Assembly (NCBI GenBank): GCA_023446155.1
Contig: JAEXIT010000004.1
Coordinates: 533,667-597,666, forward strand
DNA from: Bacteroidota bacterium
GTDB taxonomy: Bacteria; Bacteroidota; Bacteroidia; Flavobacteriales; Flavobacteriaceae
DNA length: 64,000 nucleotides
Reading direction: 5' to 3'
A program made the position numbers and the translations under genes. The notes under the pieces are model-generated. The model was not told the origin of the DNA. It made no database searches and saw only the letters and a program-made list of their open reading frames with translations. Positions 52,687 to 61,451 of this stretch are shown here, piece after piece. The number at the start of each line of letters is the position of its first letter. The stretch's first letter is position 1.

Positions 52687-53568
52687 TTAGTCTTCCAGAT
52701 AACCGAAACGTCCCATATTAACGTCTTCAAAAGCCTGAATAATTTCCTCCCGGGTGTTCATTACAAACGGGCCATGAGCAGCAATGGGTTCGTTAATCGG
52801 AGCTCCGCTTAAAATTAATACAATCGTGTCGTTTTCCAAGGCTTCAATCGAAAAATCTTCGCCTTCGTTTTCAAATAATACAAAATGATCCGTCGGGATT
52901 TCTTCCGTTCCGTTTACGGTGATACTACCTTGAATTACTAATAACGCGGTGTTATATTCAGGAGGGAATGAAAATCCGGCTTTTCCGCCTTTGTTCAGTT
53001 TTGCATTTTGAAGGTGTACCGGCGTAAAAGTAGACGCCGCGCCTTTTACATTTTGGTATTCTCCGGCAATGACTTCAACTAATCCGGCATTGTCCGGTAA
53101 TATGTATTTTCCAATTTGATCATTGGTAATGCCCTGGTATTTCGGTTGGGACATTTTGTCTTTGGCCGGTAGGTTCACCCATAATTGGACCATCTGAAAT
53201 TCGCCTCCGATTTTGCTAAATTCTTTTTCGTGGTATTCTTTATGTAATACGCCCGATGCAGCGGTCATCCACTGTACATCGCCTTCGCCAATTACTCCGC
53301 TGTTTCCCGAGCTATCGTGGTGGGCTACTTTTCCTTTATAGGCAATGGTAACCGTTTCGAAGCCACGGTGTGGGTGAACGCCAACACCTCTCGGGATTTC
53401 GGAAGGTGAAAAGTGATATTTGGAATTATAGTCCATCATAATAAACGGACTCATACGTTCCATATCCAAATGATAACCACTTGGAATAAAATTGTGCACG
53501 CGAAAACCGTCGCCTACAAAATGCGGGGTTCTGGGTGCGACTACGATTTCAATATTTTTTGTTGCCAT
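52687..53568 (-). CDS. Pirin-family protein 2
   Basis: A bicupin protein of 293 residues. Metal ligands are in HPHRGFETVTIAYKG (about 63-77) and VLHKEYHEKEF (~112-122), and GDVQWMTAASG is present. The start is an ATG preceded by an A/T-rich spacer with GTACAAAAGTACC, a possible regulatory palindrome. It differs enough from pirin 1 that the pair is not a recent duplicate. The Crp/Fnr gene lies upstream on the same strand, 78 bases away. Confidence 0.92.
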   Translation of the reverse strand: MATKNIEIVVAPRTPHFVGDGFRVHNFIPSGYHLDMERMSPFIMMDYNSKYHFSPSEIPRGVGVHPHRGFETVTIAYKGKVAHHDSSGNSGVIGEGDVQWMTAASGVLHKEYHEKEFSKIGGEFQMVQLWVNLPAKDKMSQPKYQGITNDQIGKYILPDNAGLVEVIAGEYQNVKGAASTFTPVHLQNAKLNKGGKAGFSFPPEYNTALLVIQGSITVNGTEEIPTDHFVLFENEGEDFSIEALENDTIVLILSGAPINEPIAAHGPFVMNTREEIIQAFEDVNMGRFGYLED

Positions 53569-53646
53569 GATTGTTCCTTTTTAAAATTATAGTACAAAAG
53601 TACCACAGGAACATTTTTTAGGCATTGATGTAGGATAAGAAATGAA

Positions 53647-54249
53647 TCAATACGGTTTGAAATTGCGTTTGGCGAGTTCTTTCCGCACCCGACTTAAACT
53701 TTCGGGCGTAATGCCAAGATAGGAAGCAATCATCCATTGCGGAACGCGTAGGGTTACATCCGGATACAGTTTTATAAAATCGAGATAACGTTGTTCGGCT
53801 GTGGCAGCAAGGAGCAGGTTGATCCGTTTTTGTAAATGGCGGATATGATTTTGCAAGGCTTTTTCGTTAAAAATCCGGAAGGCACTACTCATTTCGGACG
53901 CACGGTGAATAAAGTGTTGGTCGAGATACACAAAAGTGGTGGGTTCGACGGCATCGATAAAAAAATCGGACGGTTCATTAAAAAAAATACTACTCCGGTC
54001 ACTAATGATCCAGCTTTCGGTGGCAAACTGTATGATATGCTCTTTTCCGGAGTCATCAATAGTGTAGGAGCGAAGCAAACCCTGTTCTACAAAAAAGGAA
54101 TGATGACAGATCTCACCCTGTTTGAGCAATATACCTCCTTTTTCGATTGTAGCGGTTTTAAGATTCCCGGTAAGCGCTTCGAATTGTTCTTCGGTTATTC
54201 CGGCCTTGGATTGCAGGTAGTTTTTAAGATTGGGTAAAGCGACTGTCAT
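53647..54249 (-). CDS. Crp/Fnr-family transcriptional regulator
   Basis: A regulator of 200 residues with an N-terminal cyclic-nucleotide-binding fold (about 15-125; GGILLKQGEICHHSFFVEQGLLRSY) and a short C-terminal helix-turn-helix (about 140-200; PQWMIASYLGITPESLSRVRKELAKR). I take the ATG of MTVALPNL; the frame further upstream begins with TTG. The fold lacks a clear cysteine cluster for an Fnr-type iron-sulfur centre. It is the first gene of the run leading to pirins, OsmC and GNAT and may control them. Confidence 0.92.
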   Translation of the reverse strand: MTVALPNLKNYLQSKAGITEEQFEALTGNLKTATIEKGGILLKQGEICHHSFFVEQGLLRSYTIDDSGKEHIIQFATESWIISDRSSIFFNEPSDFFIDAVEPTTFVYLDQHFIHRASEMSSAFRIFNEKALQNHIRHLQKRINLLLAATAEQRYLDFIKLYPDVTLRVPQWMIASYLGITPESLSRVRKELAKRNFKPY

Positions 54250-54416
54250 AGTCAAATATAGTTATATTTTTCCGGGAAATACGGAGGATTTTGCACTTTT
54301 TTAAGGTTCCGTTACAAAGCAGTAAGCCTTCTTTTAAAAAATGTTTTTTAAGAAAAAGCATTTCGTAGTTTACACAAATTTATTGTACTTTTACCCTCCA
54401 AACACAACACTTCATT

Positions 54417-54971
54417 ATGAGTCAAAAAATATTGCTCACTTCGAAAGAAGTCAATATCATTCTGCACCGTTTGGCCTGTCAGTTAATCGAGAAACATCTT
54501 GATTTTACAAACACTATTCTTATTGGGATTCAACCCAGAGGGAAGTATTTAGCAGAACGAATCAAACAACTTTTAGAGGATGAATACCAGGTAAAAGACG
54601 TAGCACTCGGATTTTTGGATATTACGTTTTTCAGAGATGATTTCCGTCGGAATGAAAAACCGCTGGAAGCCAATAAAACCCAAATCGATTTTCTGGTGGA
54701 AGACAAAAAAGTGGTTTTTATCGACGACGTTTTATATACGGGAAGGAGTATCCGATCGGCTTTAACCGCGATTCAATCGTTTGGCCGACCGTCAGAAATT
54801 GAGTTACTGGTTCTGATCGACCGTCGTTTTAGCCGCCATTTACCGATACAACCGGACTATCGCGGGCGACAGGTAGATGCGATTAACAATGAAAGAGTGA
54901 TCGTAAACTGGAAACAGAATGAAGGAGCGGATGAAGTTCTTTTAGTGTCTAAAACAACAACCAACAACTAA
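54417..54971 (+). CDS. pyrR: Bifunctional pyr operon regulator / uracil phosphoribosyltransferase
   Basis: A phosphoribosyltransferase-fold protein of 184 residues. The PRPP-binding motif is VVFIDDVLYTGRSIRSAL (about 99-116). Typical PyrR segments LIGIQPRGKYLAERI and LVLIDRRFSRHLPIQPDYRGR are present. It can regulate pyrimidine genes by binding mRNA or act as uracil phosphoribosyltransferase. It is followed 18 bases later by pyrB. The upstream region carries a weak TACTTTTA -7-like element but no obvious attenuator. Confidence 0.94.
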   Translation: MSQKILLTSKEVNIILHRLACQLIEKHLDFTNTILIGIQPRGKYLAERIKQLLEDEYQVKDVALGFLDITFFRDDFRRNEKPLEANKTQIDFLVEDKKVVFIDDVLYTGRSIRSALTAIQSFGRPSEIELLVLIDRRFSRHLPIQPDYRGRQVDAINNERVIVNWKQNEGADEVLLVSKTTTNN

Positions 54972-54989
54972 TTAAGCAACAACACAACA

Positions 54990-55916
54990 ATGAAAGAGTT
55001 AAGTGTCAATCATTTACTTGGAATAAAATACATCAATAAAAACGATATCGATCTGATTTTTGAAACGGCAGATCATTTTAAAGAAGTAATCAACCGTCCG
55101 ATTAAAAAAGTACCTTCGTTACGGGATGTAACTATTGCAAACATTTTTTTCGAAAACAGTACGCGGACGAAATTGTCGTTCGAATTGGCGCAGAAGCGTT
55201 TATCGGCTGATGTAATCAGTTTTTCTGCAGCCCAATCGTCTGTTAAAAAAGGGGAGACCCTGATCGATACCGTAAACAACATCCTTTCGATGAAAGTCGA
55301 TATGGTGGTTATGCGTCATAGCAATCCGGGTGCGGCACATTTTCTGTCGCAAAACGTAAACGCCAGTATTGTTAATGCCGGTGATGGTGCGCACGAACAT
55401 CCGACGCAAGCGTTGCTGGATAGTTTTTCCATCCGTGAAAAGCTGGGCGAAGTAGCCGGAAAGAAAATCGTAATTGTAGGTGATATTTTGCACTCCCGAG
55501 TGGCGTTGTCGAATATTTTCGCACTACAAATGCAAGGTGCCGAAGTGAAGGTTTGTGGTCCCAATACCTTGATCCCGAAGTATATCGAAAGTCTTGGTGT
55601 AAAGGTTGAACCAAACTTACGTAAAGCATTAGAATGGTGTGATGTAGCCAATATGTTGCGCGTTCAAAATGAACGAATGGATGTGAATTATTTCCCGTCA
55701 ACGCGTGAGTATGCACAACAATATGGGGTGGATAAAGCCTTATTGGATTCGTTAAATAAAGAAATTATAATCATGCACCCGGGGCCAATTAACCGTGGTG
55801 TCGAAATCACTTCAGATGTAGCCGATTCGCAACAATCGGTTATCCTGAATCAGGTCGAGAATGGTGTCGCTATCCGAATGGCGGTAATCTATTTGCTGGC
55901 TTCAAAAATTAAATAA
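54990..55916 (+). CDS. pyrB: Aspartate carbamoyltransferase catalytic subunit
   Basis: Catalyses carbamoylation of aspartate in pyrimidine biosynthesis. It has 308 residues. The carbamoyl-phosphate loop is FFENSTRTKLSFE (~51-63), with GDGAHEHPTQALLD (~130-143) and the C-terminal MHPGPINRGVEI (~263-274). No pyrI gene is seen nearby, as is usual for this type. It is co-transcribed with pyrR. Confidence 0.97.
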   Translation: MKELSVNHLLGIKYINKNDIDLIFETADHFKEVINRPIKKVPSLRDVTIANIFFENSTRTKLSFELAQKRLSADVISFSAAQSSVKKGETLIDTVNNILSMKVDMVVMRHSNPGAAHFLSQNVNASIVNAGDGAHEHPTQALLDSFSIREKLGEVAGKKIVIVGDILHSRVALSNIFALQMQGAEVKVCGPNTLIPKYIESLGVKVEPNLRKALEWCDVANMLRVQNERMDVNYFPSTREYAQQYGVDKALLDSLNKEIIIMHPGPINRGVEITSDVADSQQSVILNQVENGVAIRMAVIYLLASKIK

Positions 55917-55922
55917 CCGAAA

Positions 55923-56357
55923 ATGAAAAAATGGTTTGCGTTAGTATTGCTTTGTTTAACGCTGTCAGGATGTACACTGGCGGAATTTTGTTGTATCCGA
56001 AACTATACCAACCAACCCATACAGGTTTCATTTCCTGAAAAATCATTTCACCATGGTTTCCAGATTGAAATCAAAAACTGGTTGCTAACAGAAAATGAGA
56101 TTAAAAGTGATTCTTTTCTAAGGTATTTTAAAACGTGGAAAAAGTCCATTAAAAATAATCGGGTGGAATTTACGGTTCCGGCACATAGTACGGTGTATCT
56201 GGAACGCTTTAAAATTAATTTTAAAGGAATGAAAATCAATGCTCTTCTGCCGGGTAAGGAATACGAAAAGATCAAAGCCCGGAAAGCAGTGTACAAACCC
56301 AGCTTTATTAGTTTGGTGTACTGTCTGGATTTAAAAATGAAGAAGGATGAAGAATAA
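55923..56357 (+). CDS. Hypothetical lipoprotein
   Basis: A 144-residue protein with lipobox LTLSGCTLAE at residues 14-23. The rest is rich in Lys and Tyr with no recognised domain (YLERFKINFKGMKINALLPGKEYEKIKARKA is split by a conserved-looking basic region). It begins six bases after pyrB, so it likely belongs to the pyr transcript although its function need not. Its 3' end overlaps the next gene by eleven bases, and the two are probably translationally coupled. Confidence 0.75.
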   Translation: MKKWFALVLLCLTLSGCTLAEFCCIRNYTNQPIQVSFPEKSFHHGFQIEIKNWLLTENEIKSDSFLRYFKTWKKSIKNNRVEFTVPAHSTVYLERFKINFKGMKINALLPGKEYEKIKARKAVYKPSFISLVYCLDLKMKKDEE

Positions 56358-56775
56358 TGATAAAACAAAGGTCATTGTTGGGATTGCAGTGGGAGTTGTC
56401 GTTTTTATGGCAGTCTTTTTTGCAGTTCACAATTTAATGAAACCGTCGTTGGAAAGTTATTTGACTACGGTATCGCATGAAATCAATAAACAATGTCCTA
56501 TTCCTGTCGACCGTGAGACCCGGCTTGATAATTCGATGGTATTGCCCAATAAAGTATTTCAATATAATTATACACTGATCAATCTGAATAAAGAACAGGT
56601 AGACATTGATCAGGCACAAAAAGTAATCGAACCCAATCTGGTAAGCAATATCAAAACCAATCCCGATATGAAATATTTTCGGGATAATAAAGTGCAGCTT
56701 ATTTATTCCTACCGTGATAAAACCGGCGCTTTTTTATTTAAAATCCGCATTAGCCCGGAAATGTACGCCAATTAG
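56347..56775 (+). CDS. Hypothetical single-pass membrane protein
   Basis: A 142-residue protein with one N-terminal transmembrane helix (about 8-30; VIVGIAVGVVVFMAVFF) and an extracytoplasmic domain starting PSLESYLTTVSHEINKQCPIPVDRETRLD. That segment with a conserved-looking INKQCPIPVD and the later FQYNYTLINL recurs in small membrane-anchored proteins of Bacteroidota, but I know no function. It overlaps the preceding lipoprotein gene and precedes a 65-base gap to the STAS-like gene. Confidence 0.75.
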   Translation: MKNNDKTKVIVGIAVGVVVFMAVFFAVHNLMKPSLESYLTTVSHEINKQCPIPVDRETRLDNSMVLPNKVFQYNYTLINLNKEQVDIDQAQKVIEPNLVSNIKTNPDMKYFRDNKVQLIYSYRDKTGAFLFKIRISPEMYAN

Positions 56776-56840
56776 GCGGTTTATTTTCCTGCAGTATTCT
56801 AAAAAATACAGTACATTAGCATCTATTATTATTACAGCGA

Positions 56841-57173
56841 ATGAAAGTAGAAGAGAAAGGTCATACCATTGTTATCCGGGATACCGAGGGAAACATCGAG
56901 TCTTTTTTAGAAAAAGTTACGGCTCAGCACAATAGTTATAAAAATCACAATCTGATTTTGGATGTAACGCAGGATGAAAGCACCTCCATAGCTTCCTTAA
57001 AATTGTTTTCTCCTTTGTCTAAAACACACAAAAAAGGAAAAAAATCTTTTGTAATCGTGGCCAACGCGATTGATTTTAATAGTGTTCCGGCTTCTCTTTT
57101 GGTCGTTCCGACACAGTTGGAAGCACACGATATGATTGAAATGGAAGAAATCGAACGCGATTTAGGCTTTTAA
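56841..57173 (+). CDS. Short STAS-like protein
   Basis: A 110-residue protein. The alternating pattern (NLILDVTQDESTSIASLKLFSPL, KKSFVIVANAIDFNSVP, LLVVPTQLEAHDMIEMEEIERDL) resembles the STAS-type alpha/beta fold and ends in an acidic helix. I do not see a clear phosphorylatable serine. It precedes rnz by 15 bases and is probably co-transcribed and possibly functionally linked with it, a pairing I believe is common in flavobacteria. Confidence 0.7.
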   Translation: MKVEEKGHTIVIRDTEGNIESFLEKVTAQHNSYKNHNLILDVTQDESTSIASLKLFSPLSKTHKKGKKSFVIVANAIDFNSVPASLLVVPTQLEAHDMIEMEEIERDLGF

Positions 57174-57188
57174 TCCGAATCCCATTTC

Positions 57189-58094
57189 ATGAAATTAACC
57201 ATATTAGGCTGTTATGCAGCCACACCACGCACCATAACCAATCCCACCGCGCAGGTTTTAGAAATCCAAAACCGGATGTTCCTGATCGATTGCGGCGAAG
57301 GGACACAGGTGCAATTGCGCAAAAATAAACTTCGGTTTTCAAGGATTGAGCATATTTTTATTTCCCATTTGCACGGGGATCATTTTTACGGTTTGGTTGG
57401 ATTGATATCTACTTTTATGCTCCTAAACCGGGTTTCCGATTTACATGTTTACGGACCAAAAGGAATAAAAGAAATCATTCTGTTACAATTGCGTTTGTCC
57501 GGTTCGTTCACCGGTTATAACCTGTATTTCCATGAATTGGAAAGTACCGAAAGTGAGGTCGTTTATGAAGATGATAAAGTTTTGGTGCGAACCATTCCGC
57601 TAAAACACCGTGTCTATACCAATGGTTATCTTTTTCAGGAAAAAGAAAAAGAACGCAAACTCGATATCAATGCCATTTTGAATTTTGGGATTGATCAATG
57701 CTATTACCAGAAAATTAAAAACGGTGGCGATATCACGCTAGACGATGGTACTGTAATTTCAAATAAATTGATCACATACGACCCGGAACCGCCAAAAAGT
57801 TATGCATTTTGTTCCGATACGGTGTACGATGAAACCATCGTTCCGCTAATTGATCAAACTACAGTATTGTACCACGAAAGTACCTTCCTCGAATCGGAAG
57901 CACATCTGGCTGAAAAAACCTTGCATACCACAGCCAAACAGGCGGCAAATATCGCCCGATTGGCGAATGTCGGACAACTTTTATTAGGACATTATTCAAC
58001 CCGATATGAAAAAATAAGTCTGTTCCGCGAAGAAGCCGAATCCATTTTTTCAAACGTACTGCTAAGTGACGACGGGAAAGTATTCGAATTTTAA
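57189..58094 (+). CDS. rnz: Ribonuclease Z
   Basis: The endonuclease that trims tRNA 3' ends; it belongs to the metallo-beta-lactamase fold. It has 301 residues. The metal motif is HLHGDH (60-65), with the conserved DCGEGTQVQL (34-43) and PLKHRVYTNGYLF (~137-149). The flexible arm between strands holds KDLKLDxxA-like residues. Further ligands are CSDTVYDE (~212) and the C-terminal GHYSTRYE (~270). Full length and intact. Confidence 0.96.
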   Translation: MKLTILGCYAATPRTITNPTAQVLEIQNRMFLIDCGEGTQVQLRKNKLRFSRIEHIFISHLHGDHFYGLVGLISTFMLLNRVSDLHVYGPKGIKEIILLQLRLSGSFTGYNLYFHELESTESEVVYEDDKVLVRTIPLKHRVYTNGYLFQEKEKERKLDINAILNFGIDQCYYQKIKNGGDITLDDGTVISNKLITYDPEPPKSYAFCSDTVYDETIVPLIDQTTVLYHESTFLESEAHLAEKTLHTTAKQAANIARLANVGQLLLGHYSTRYEKISLFREEAESIFSNVLLSDDGKVFEF

Positions 58095-58160
58095 CGGGGA
58101 TTTTTTTATCCGCATTTTAAAACATCCTAATTTAGCATTGTTAATTGTAATACCGATAGC

Positions 58161-58805
58161 ATGAGCGATTTGAGCAACTACAGAAAATCTTATGACAAAG
58201 CAGCTTTAGTGGAAACCAATATTCCGGAAGATCCGATGAATCTTTTCCAGCGTTGGTTTTATGAAGTGGAAGATTTTGGCGGTATCGAAGAAGTGAATGC
58301 GATGACCGTGTCCACGATCGGTCTCGACGGTTTTCCAAAATCGCGTATTGTACTACTTAAAAAATTCAACGAAGAAGGTTTTATTTTTTTTACCAATTAT
58401 AATTCCGAAAAAGGAAAGGCAATAGTGGCCAATCCGCATATTTGTTTGTCTTTTTTCTGGCCTACAGCCGAAAGACAGGTGATCATTAAAGGGATTGCCG
58501 AAAAAACCTCCAAAACGGTATCCGATAATTATTTTGACAGTCGTCCGGATGGTAGCAAATTAGGAGCGATCGCGTCCGATCAGAGTGATGTGATTCCATC
58601 CCGCGATTATCTCGAACAAAAACTGTCTGATCTCGAAAAAACCTACGAAGGGAAGATCATTCCACGCCCGGAACATTGGGGTGGTTTTTTGGTTCGCCCG
58701 GTAGCTGTAGAGTTCTGGCAAGGACGTCCCAACCGACTTCACGATCGTATCCGCTATTCATTGGAAGCGGATTACCACTGGAAAATAGAACGCCTTTCGT
58801 CCTAA
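58161..58805 (+). CDS. pdxH: Pyridoxamine/pyridoxine 5'-phosphate oxidase
   Basis: An FMN oxidase that makes pyridoxal 5'-phosphate. It has 214 residues, the full family length. The N-terminus MSDLSNYRKSYDKAALVE and the PLP/FMN residues in SRIVLLKKFNEEGFIFFTNYNSEKGK are clear, and the C-terminal signature is VEFWQGRPNRLHDRIRY. It follows rnz by 66 bases on the same strand and may be in the same transcript. It supplies the cofactor of enzymes such as the PLP enzyme at 2.4-3.6 kb. Confidence 0.97.
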   Translation: MSDLSNYRKSYDKAALVETNIPEDPMNLFQRWFYEVEDFGGIEEVNAMTVSTIGLDGFPKSRIVLLKKFNEEGFIFFTNYNSEKGKAIVANPHICLSFFWPTAERQVIIKGIAEKTSKTVSDNYFDSRPDGSKLGAIASDQSDVIPSRDYLEQKLSDLEKTYEGKIIPRPEHWGGFLVRPVAVEFWQGRPNRLHDRIRYSLEADYHWKIERLSS

Positions 58806-58859
58806 AAATAAGACAATTAAGTCAAAAACGTTAATTTTTAAGTCATTTCATCGATTTTT

Positions 58860-58890
58860 TTTGCGCGTAATCGATATTAAAATACATTTG
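58860..58890 (+). promoter_or_regulatory. Promoter of the CAP-domain gene
   Basis: TTTG (58860-58863), 19 bases, then TACATTTG (58883-58890): an ideal Bacteroidota pair, about 50 bases before the start codon. Confidence 0.75.
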
Positions 58891-58941
58891 TAGCGTCTTT
58901 TATATGTAAAAGATTGCCCCTGTGTTTAATAGACTTGATTA

Positions 58942-59436
58942 ATGCTTATGAGATTATTGCGTGGCGCATCGATTTTGATGTGCTTTTTGATGATGGCTTC
59001 CTGTTCGACAGAAAGTGCCAATGAAACCCCTACGGATTATAAAGTAGTAAATAATTTTACGTACAATCAGGAAGAATTACAGATTGAACAAAAAATTAAC
59101 GAGTATCGGATTAGTAAAGGTCTAACACCTTTAGAAAAGATCAATCATATTTCGTATCTGTCTGAAGGGCACGACGAATATATGATTACCACTAAAATTG
59201 TGGATCATTCCTATTTTAATGAACGGGAGCAAAACCTGAAAACCACACTGGGCGCTAAAAAAGTAGGCGAGAATATTGCCTATGGTTACGAAACCATTTC
59301 GTCCACTTTTAATGCCTGGCTAAACAGCGATTTGCACCGGATGAATATTGAAGGGGATTATACAAATTTTGGCGTTGCCGTTCGAAAAGACAACAACGGG
59401 ACTATGTACATTACAAACATTTTTATTAAAAAATAA
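58942..59436 (+). CDS. CAP-domain lipoprotein
   Basis: A 164-residue lipoprotein with lipobox LMMASCSTES. The CAP (SCP/PR1) domain covers about 45-164, with INEYRISKGLTPLEKINHISYLSEGHDEYM, DHSYF, VGENIAYGY and LNSDLHRMNIEGDYTNFGVAV. The pattern of His and Glu (GHDEY, DHSYF, GENI, LHRMN) is that of CAP proteins with a metal site. Its role, wall or lipid binding or a signalling function, is not known. It has its own promoter and converges on the OmpA/PD40 gene. Confidence 0.88.
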   Translation: MLMRLLRGASILMCFLMMASCSTESANETPTDYKVVNNFTYNQEELQIEQKINEYRISKGLTPLEKINHISYLSEGHDEYMITTKIVDHSYFNEREQNLKTTLGAKKVGENIAYGYETISSTFNAWLNSDLHRMNIEGDYTNFGVAVRKDNNGTMYITNIFIKK

Positions 59437-59456
59437 ACTGACCAGTACCAAAAATG

Positions 59457-59489
59457 CAAAAGCATCCTTTTTTTAAGAGGATGCTTTTG
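59457..59489. terminator. Bidirectional terminator between CAP and OmpA genes
   Basis: CAAAAGCATCCT/AGGATGCTTTTG stem with a T-rich loop. T-runs are visible mainly on the plus strand. Confidence 0.8.
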
Positions 59490-59520
59490 TCGTTTAAAGC
59501 AATATAATAAAATGAACACT

Positions 59521-61440
59521 TTACATTTTTACGACGATAAACTCGCTGCGTCTGTTTTGCTGATGCTCGGCTTCAGAGCAGGGAACACCATCGGAGCAAC
59601 GGTTTACCAGTTGGGTTTCACCATAACCTTTGGCCGTTAGGCGACTTCGGTCGATACCGTGTTTTACCATATATTCCAGAGTCGATTTGGCTCTTCTGTC
59701 GGACAAACGTTCGTTGTATTTATGCGTTTGACGACTATCGGTATGCGAACGAATATCGAGGGTTATCGTTGGATGTTCTTTTAAAACGGTGATTACTTTT
59801 TGAAGTTCCACTTCGGCATCCGGACGGATATTCCATTTATCCAAATCAAAATAGATAATCTCTATGTCCAATACCTTGGCCAGGTCGATACCCGGTTCGA
59901 TAGGAACACTTTTTTTCTCCAATTCGATGTTTAGTGTGGTTTCACCGGTTTTGGCAGGTATCGTTACACTCACTTCCCGGGTTTGATAGCCGTCATTTTC
60001 GGCTCTTACATAATAGGCTTTATCACAATCGATGGTTTCAAAACGGTATAATCCGCCGGAATCAGTTTGGATTGAACCGATAGGTTTCATAGTAGCATCA
60101 AAAAGAGATACTTTGGCGTTGGCCAACGGTAGTCCGCTTTCTTTATCGGTGATCATCCCTTTTAAAAGCTGTTCACATCGGAATTCTTTAACCTTGTAAA
60201 TATCATCCGATCCTTGTCCGCCATCCCGATTGGAACTGAAATACCCCATTTGTTTCTGACTGTCCATGATCAGCGCAAAATCGTCCTTTGAACTGTTTAA
60301 CGGACTTCCCAGATTTTCGGGTTTTGAATAACCGTCTGAAAGGACTTTGGATTTAAAAATATCCAGTCCGCCAATTCCCAAATGACCATCGGAAGCGAAA
60401 TACAATTCGTTTTTCTGCGATACAAAGGGGAAGGTTTCCCTACCGGAGGTATTGATGGTTTTGCCCAGATTTTCCGGTTTTCCATAGGTTCCATCGCTAT
60501 TAATGGCTACTTTAAAAATATCGGAGTTTCCGAGGCTACCGGGCATATCAGACGAAAAGTACAATGTTTTTTCATCCGGACTCAAGGCTGGATGCGCCGT
60601 ACTGTAGTTGTCACTGTTAAATGGCATCTCGGTCACATTCTCCCATTTCCCATCGGATAGCACGGCCTTATAAATTTTTAGTTTTACAATCCGGTCGGAA
60701 CTTTTCCCTTTTTTACCATTGTTGTAATTATTTCGGGTAAAATACATCGTCGTGCCGTCTTTGGTAAATGCCGGAGTAGCTTCATGGAAACGGGTATCAA
60801 TGCTTTCTGAAAACTTTTGTGCTGGAGCCAGGTAACCGTCATCGGAAATCTGAGCGGCATAAAGTTTGGTAAAATACTGATTCGTCCATCGGTGCTTACG
60901 GTGAAATACGCCACCAGTATCACGAGCGGAAGCAAAAACGACTTCGTTATTGTAGAATGCCGGGCCATAATCGGAATATTTAGAATTGGTTCCGGAGTTT
61001 TCCACTTGAAAGCGTCCGGAATCTTCACGCAATTTTTTAGCATAATCCGGATTATTGAGTAGTTCACTTGCCGCCGGGTCGTTGGTTTTTTTATAAAAAG
61101 CAGCCAGCATCTGGTCGGCTTTATCATAATGCCCTACCGATTTTAAAGCCTGTGAATAACGGAAATAATAGATTGGTTCGATGGTTTTGTTAAGAGCAAA
61201 AAGTTCACCATACCATTTTTCGGCCTTATCTAATTCGCCATTAAAATAATAGGCATTTCCAAGGTTTTCGAACAGGTTTGCCGATTTATAACCTTTTTCC
61301 GCCACTTTTTCATAGACTTTGATCGCATCTATATAAGCATAGTGATCGTATTTTTTATCAGCATTGTTTATCCTGGCTTTTTGTGCAAAAGAAACAGTCG
61401 TGCCGATAAAAGCTATCAGAAGTATAACTATTTTTTTCAT
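59521..61440 (-). CDS. OmpA-family protein with TPR and PD40 repeats
   Basis: A 639-residue outer-membrane-associated protein. The signal peptide ends TVSFAQ. TPR-like helices follow (about 20-150; NLGNAYYFNGELDKAEKWY), then PD40-type propeller blades (about 165-415; FTKDGTTMYFTRN, SPDEKTLYFSSDMPGSLGNSDIF, YFSSNRDGGQGSDDIYKV). Next come a carboxypeptidase-regulatory-like domain (about 425-510) and an OmpA peptidoglycan-binding domain (about 530-639; FDLDKWNIRPDAE, LDIRSHTDSR, LSDRRAKSTLEYM). It follows the PorP/SprF gene by 11 bases, and proteins like it accompany type IX adhesins. Confidence 0.93.
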   Translation of the reverse strand: MKKIVILLIAFIGTTVSFAQKARINNADKKYDHYAYIDAIKVYEKVAEKGYKSANLFENLGNAYYFNGELDKAEKWYGELFALNKTIEPIYYFRYSQALKSVGHYDKADQMLAAFYKKTNDPAASELLNNPDYAKKLREDSGRFQVENSGTNSKYSDYGPAFYNNEVVFASARDTGGVFHRKHRWTNQYFTKLYAAQISDDGYLAPAQKFSESIDTRFHEATPAFTKDGTTMYFTRNNYNNGKKGKSSDRIVKLKIYKAVLSDGKWENVTEMPFNSDNYSTAHPALSPDEKTLYFSSDMPGSLGNSDIFKVAINSDGTYGKPENLGKTINTSGRETFPFVSQKNELYFASDGHLGIGGLDIFKSKVLSDGYSKPENLGSPLNSSKDDFALIMDSQKQMGYFSSNRDGGQGSDDIYKVKEFRCEQLLKGMITDKESGLPLANAKVSLFDATMKPIGSIQTDSGGLYRFETIDCDKAYYVRAENDGYQTREVSVTIPAKTGETTLNIELEKKSVPIEPGIDLAKVLDIEIIYFDLDKWNIRPDAEVELQKVITVLKEHPTITLDIRSHTDSRQTHKYNERLSDRRAKSTLEYMVKHGIDRSRLTAKGYGETQLVNRCSDGVPCSEAEHQQNRRSEFIVVKM

Positions 61441-61451
61441 GATCGTGTCAT

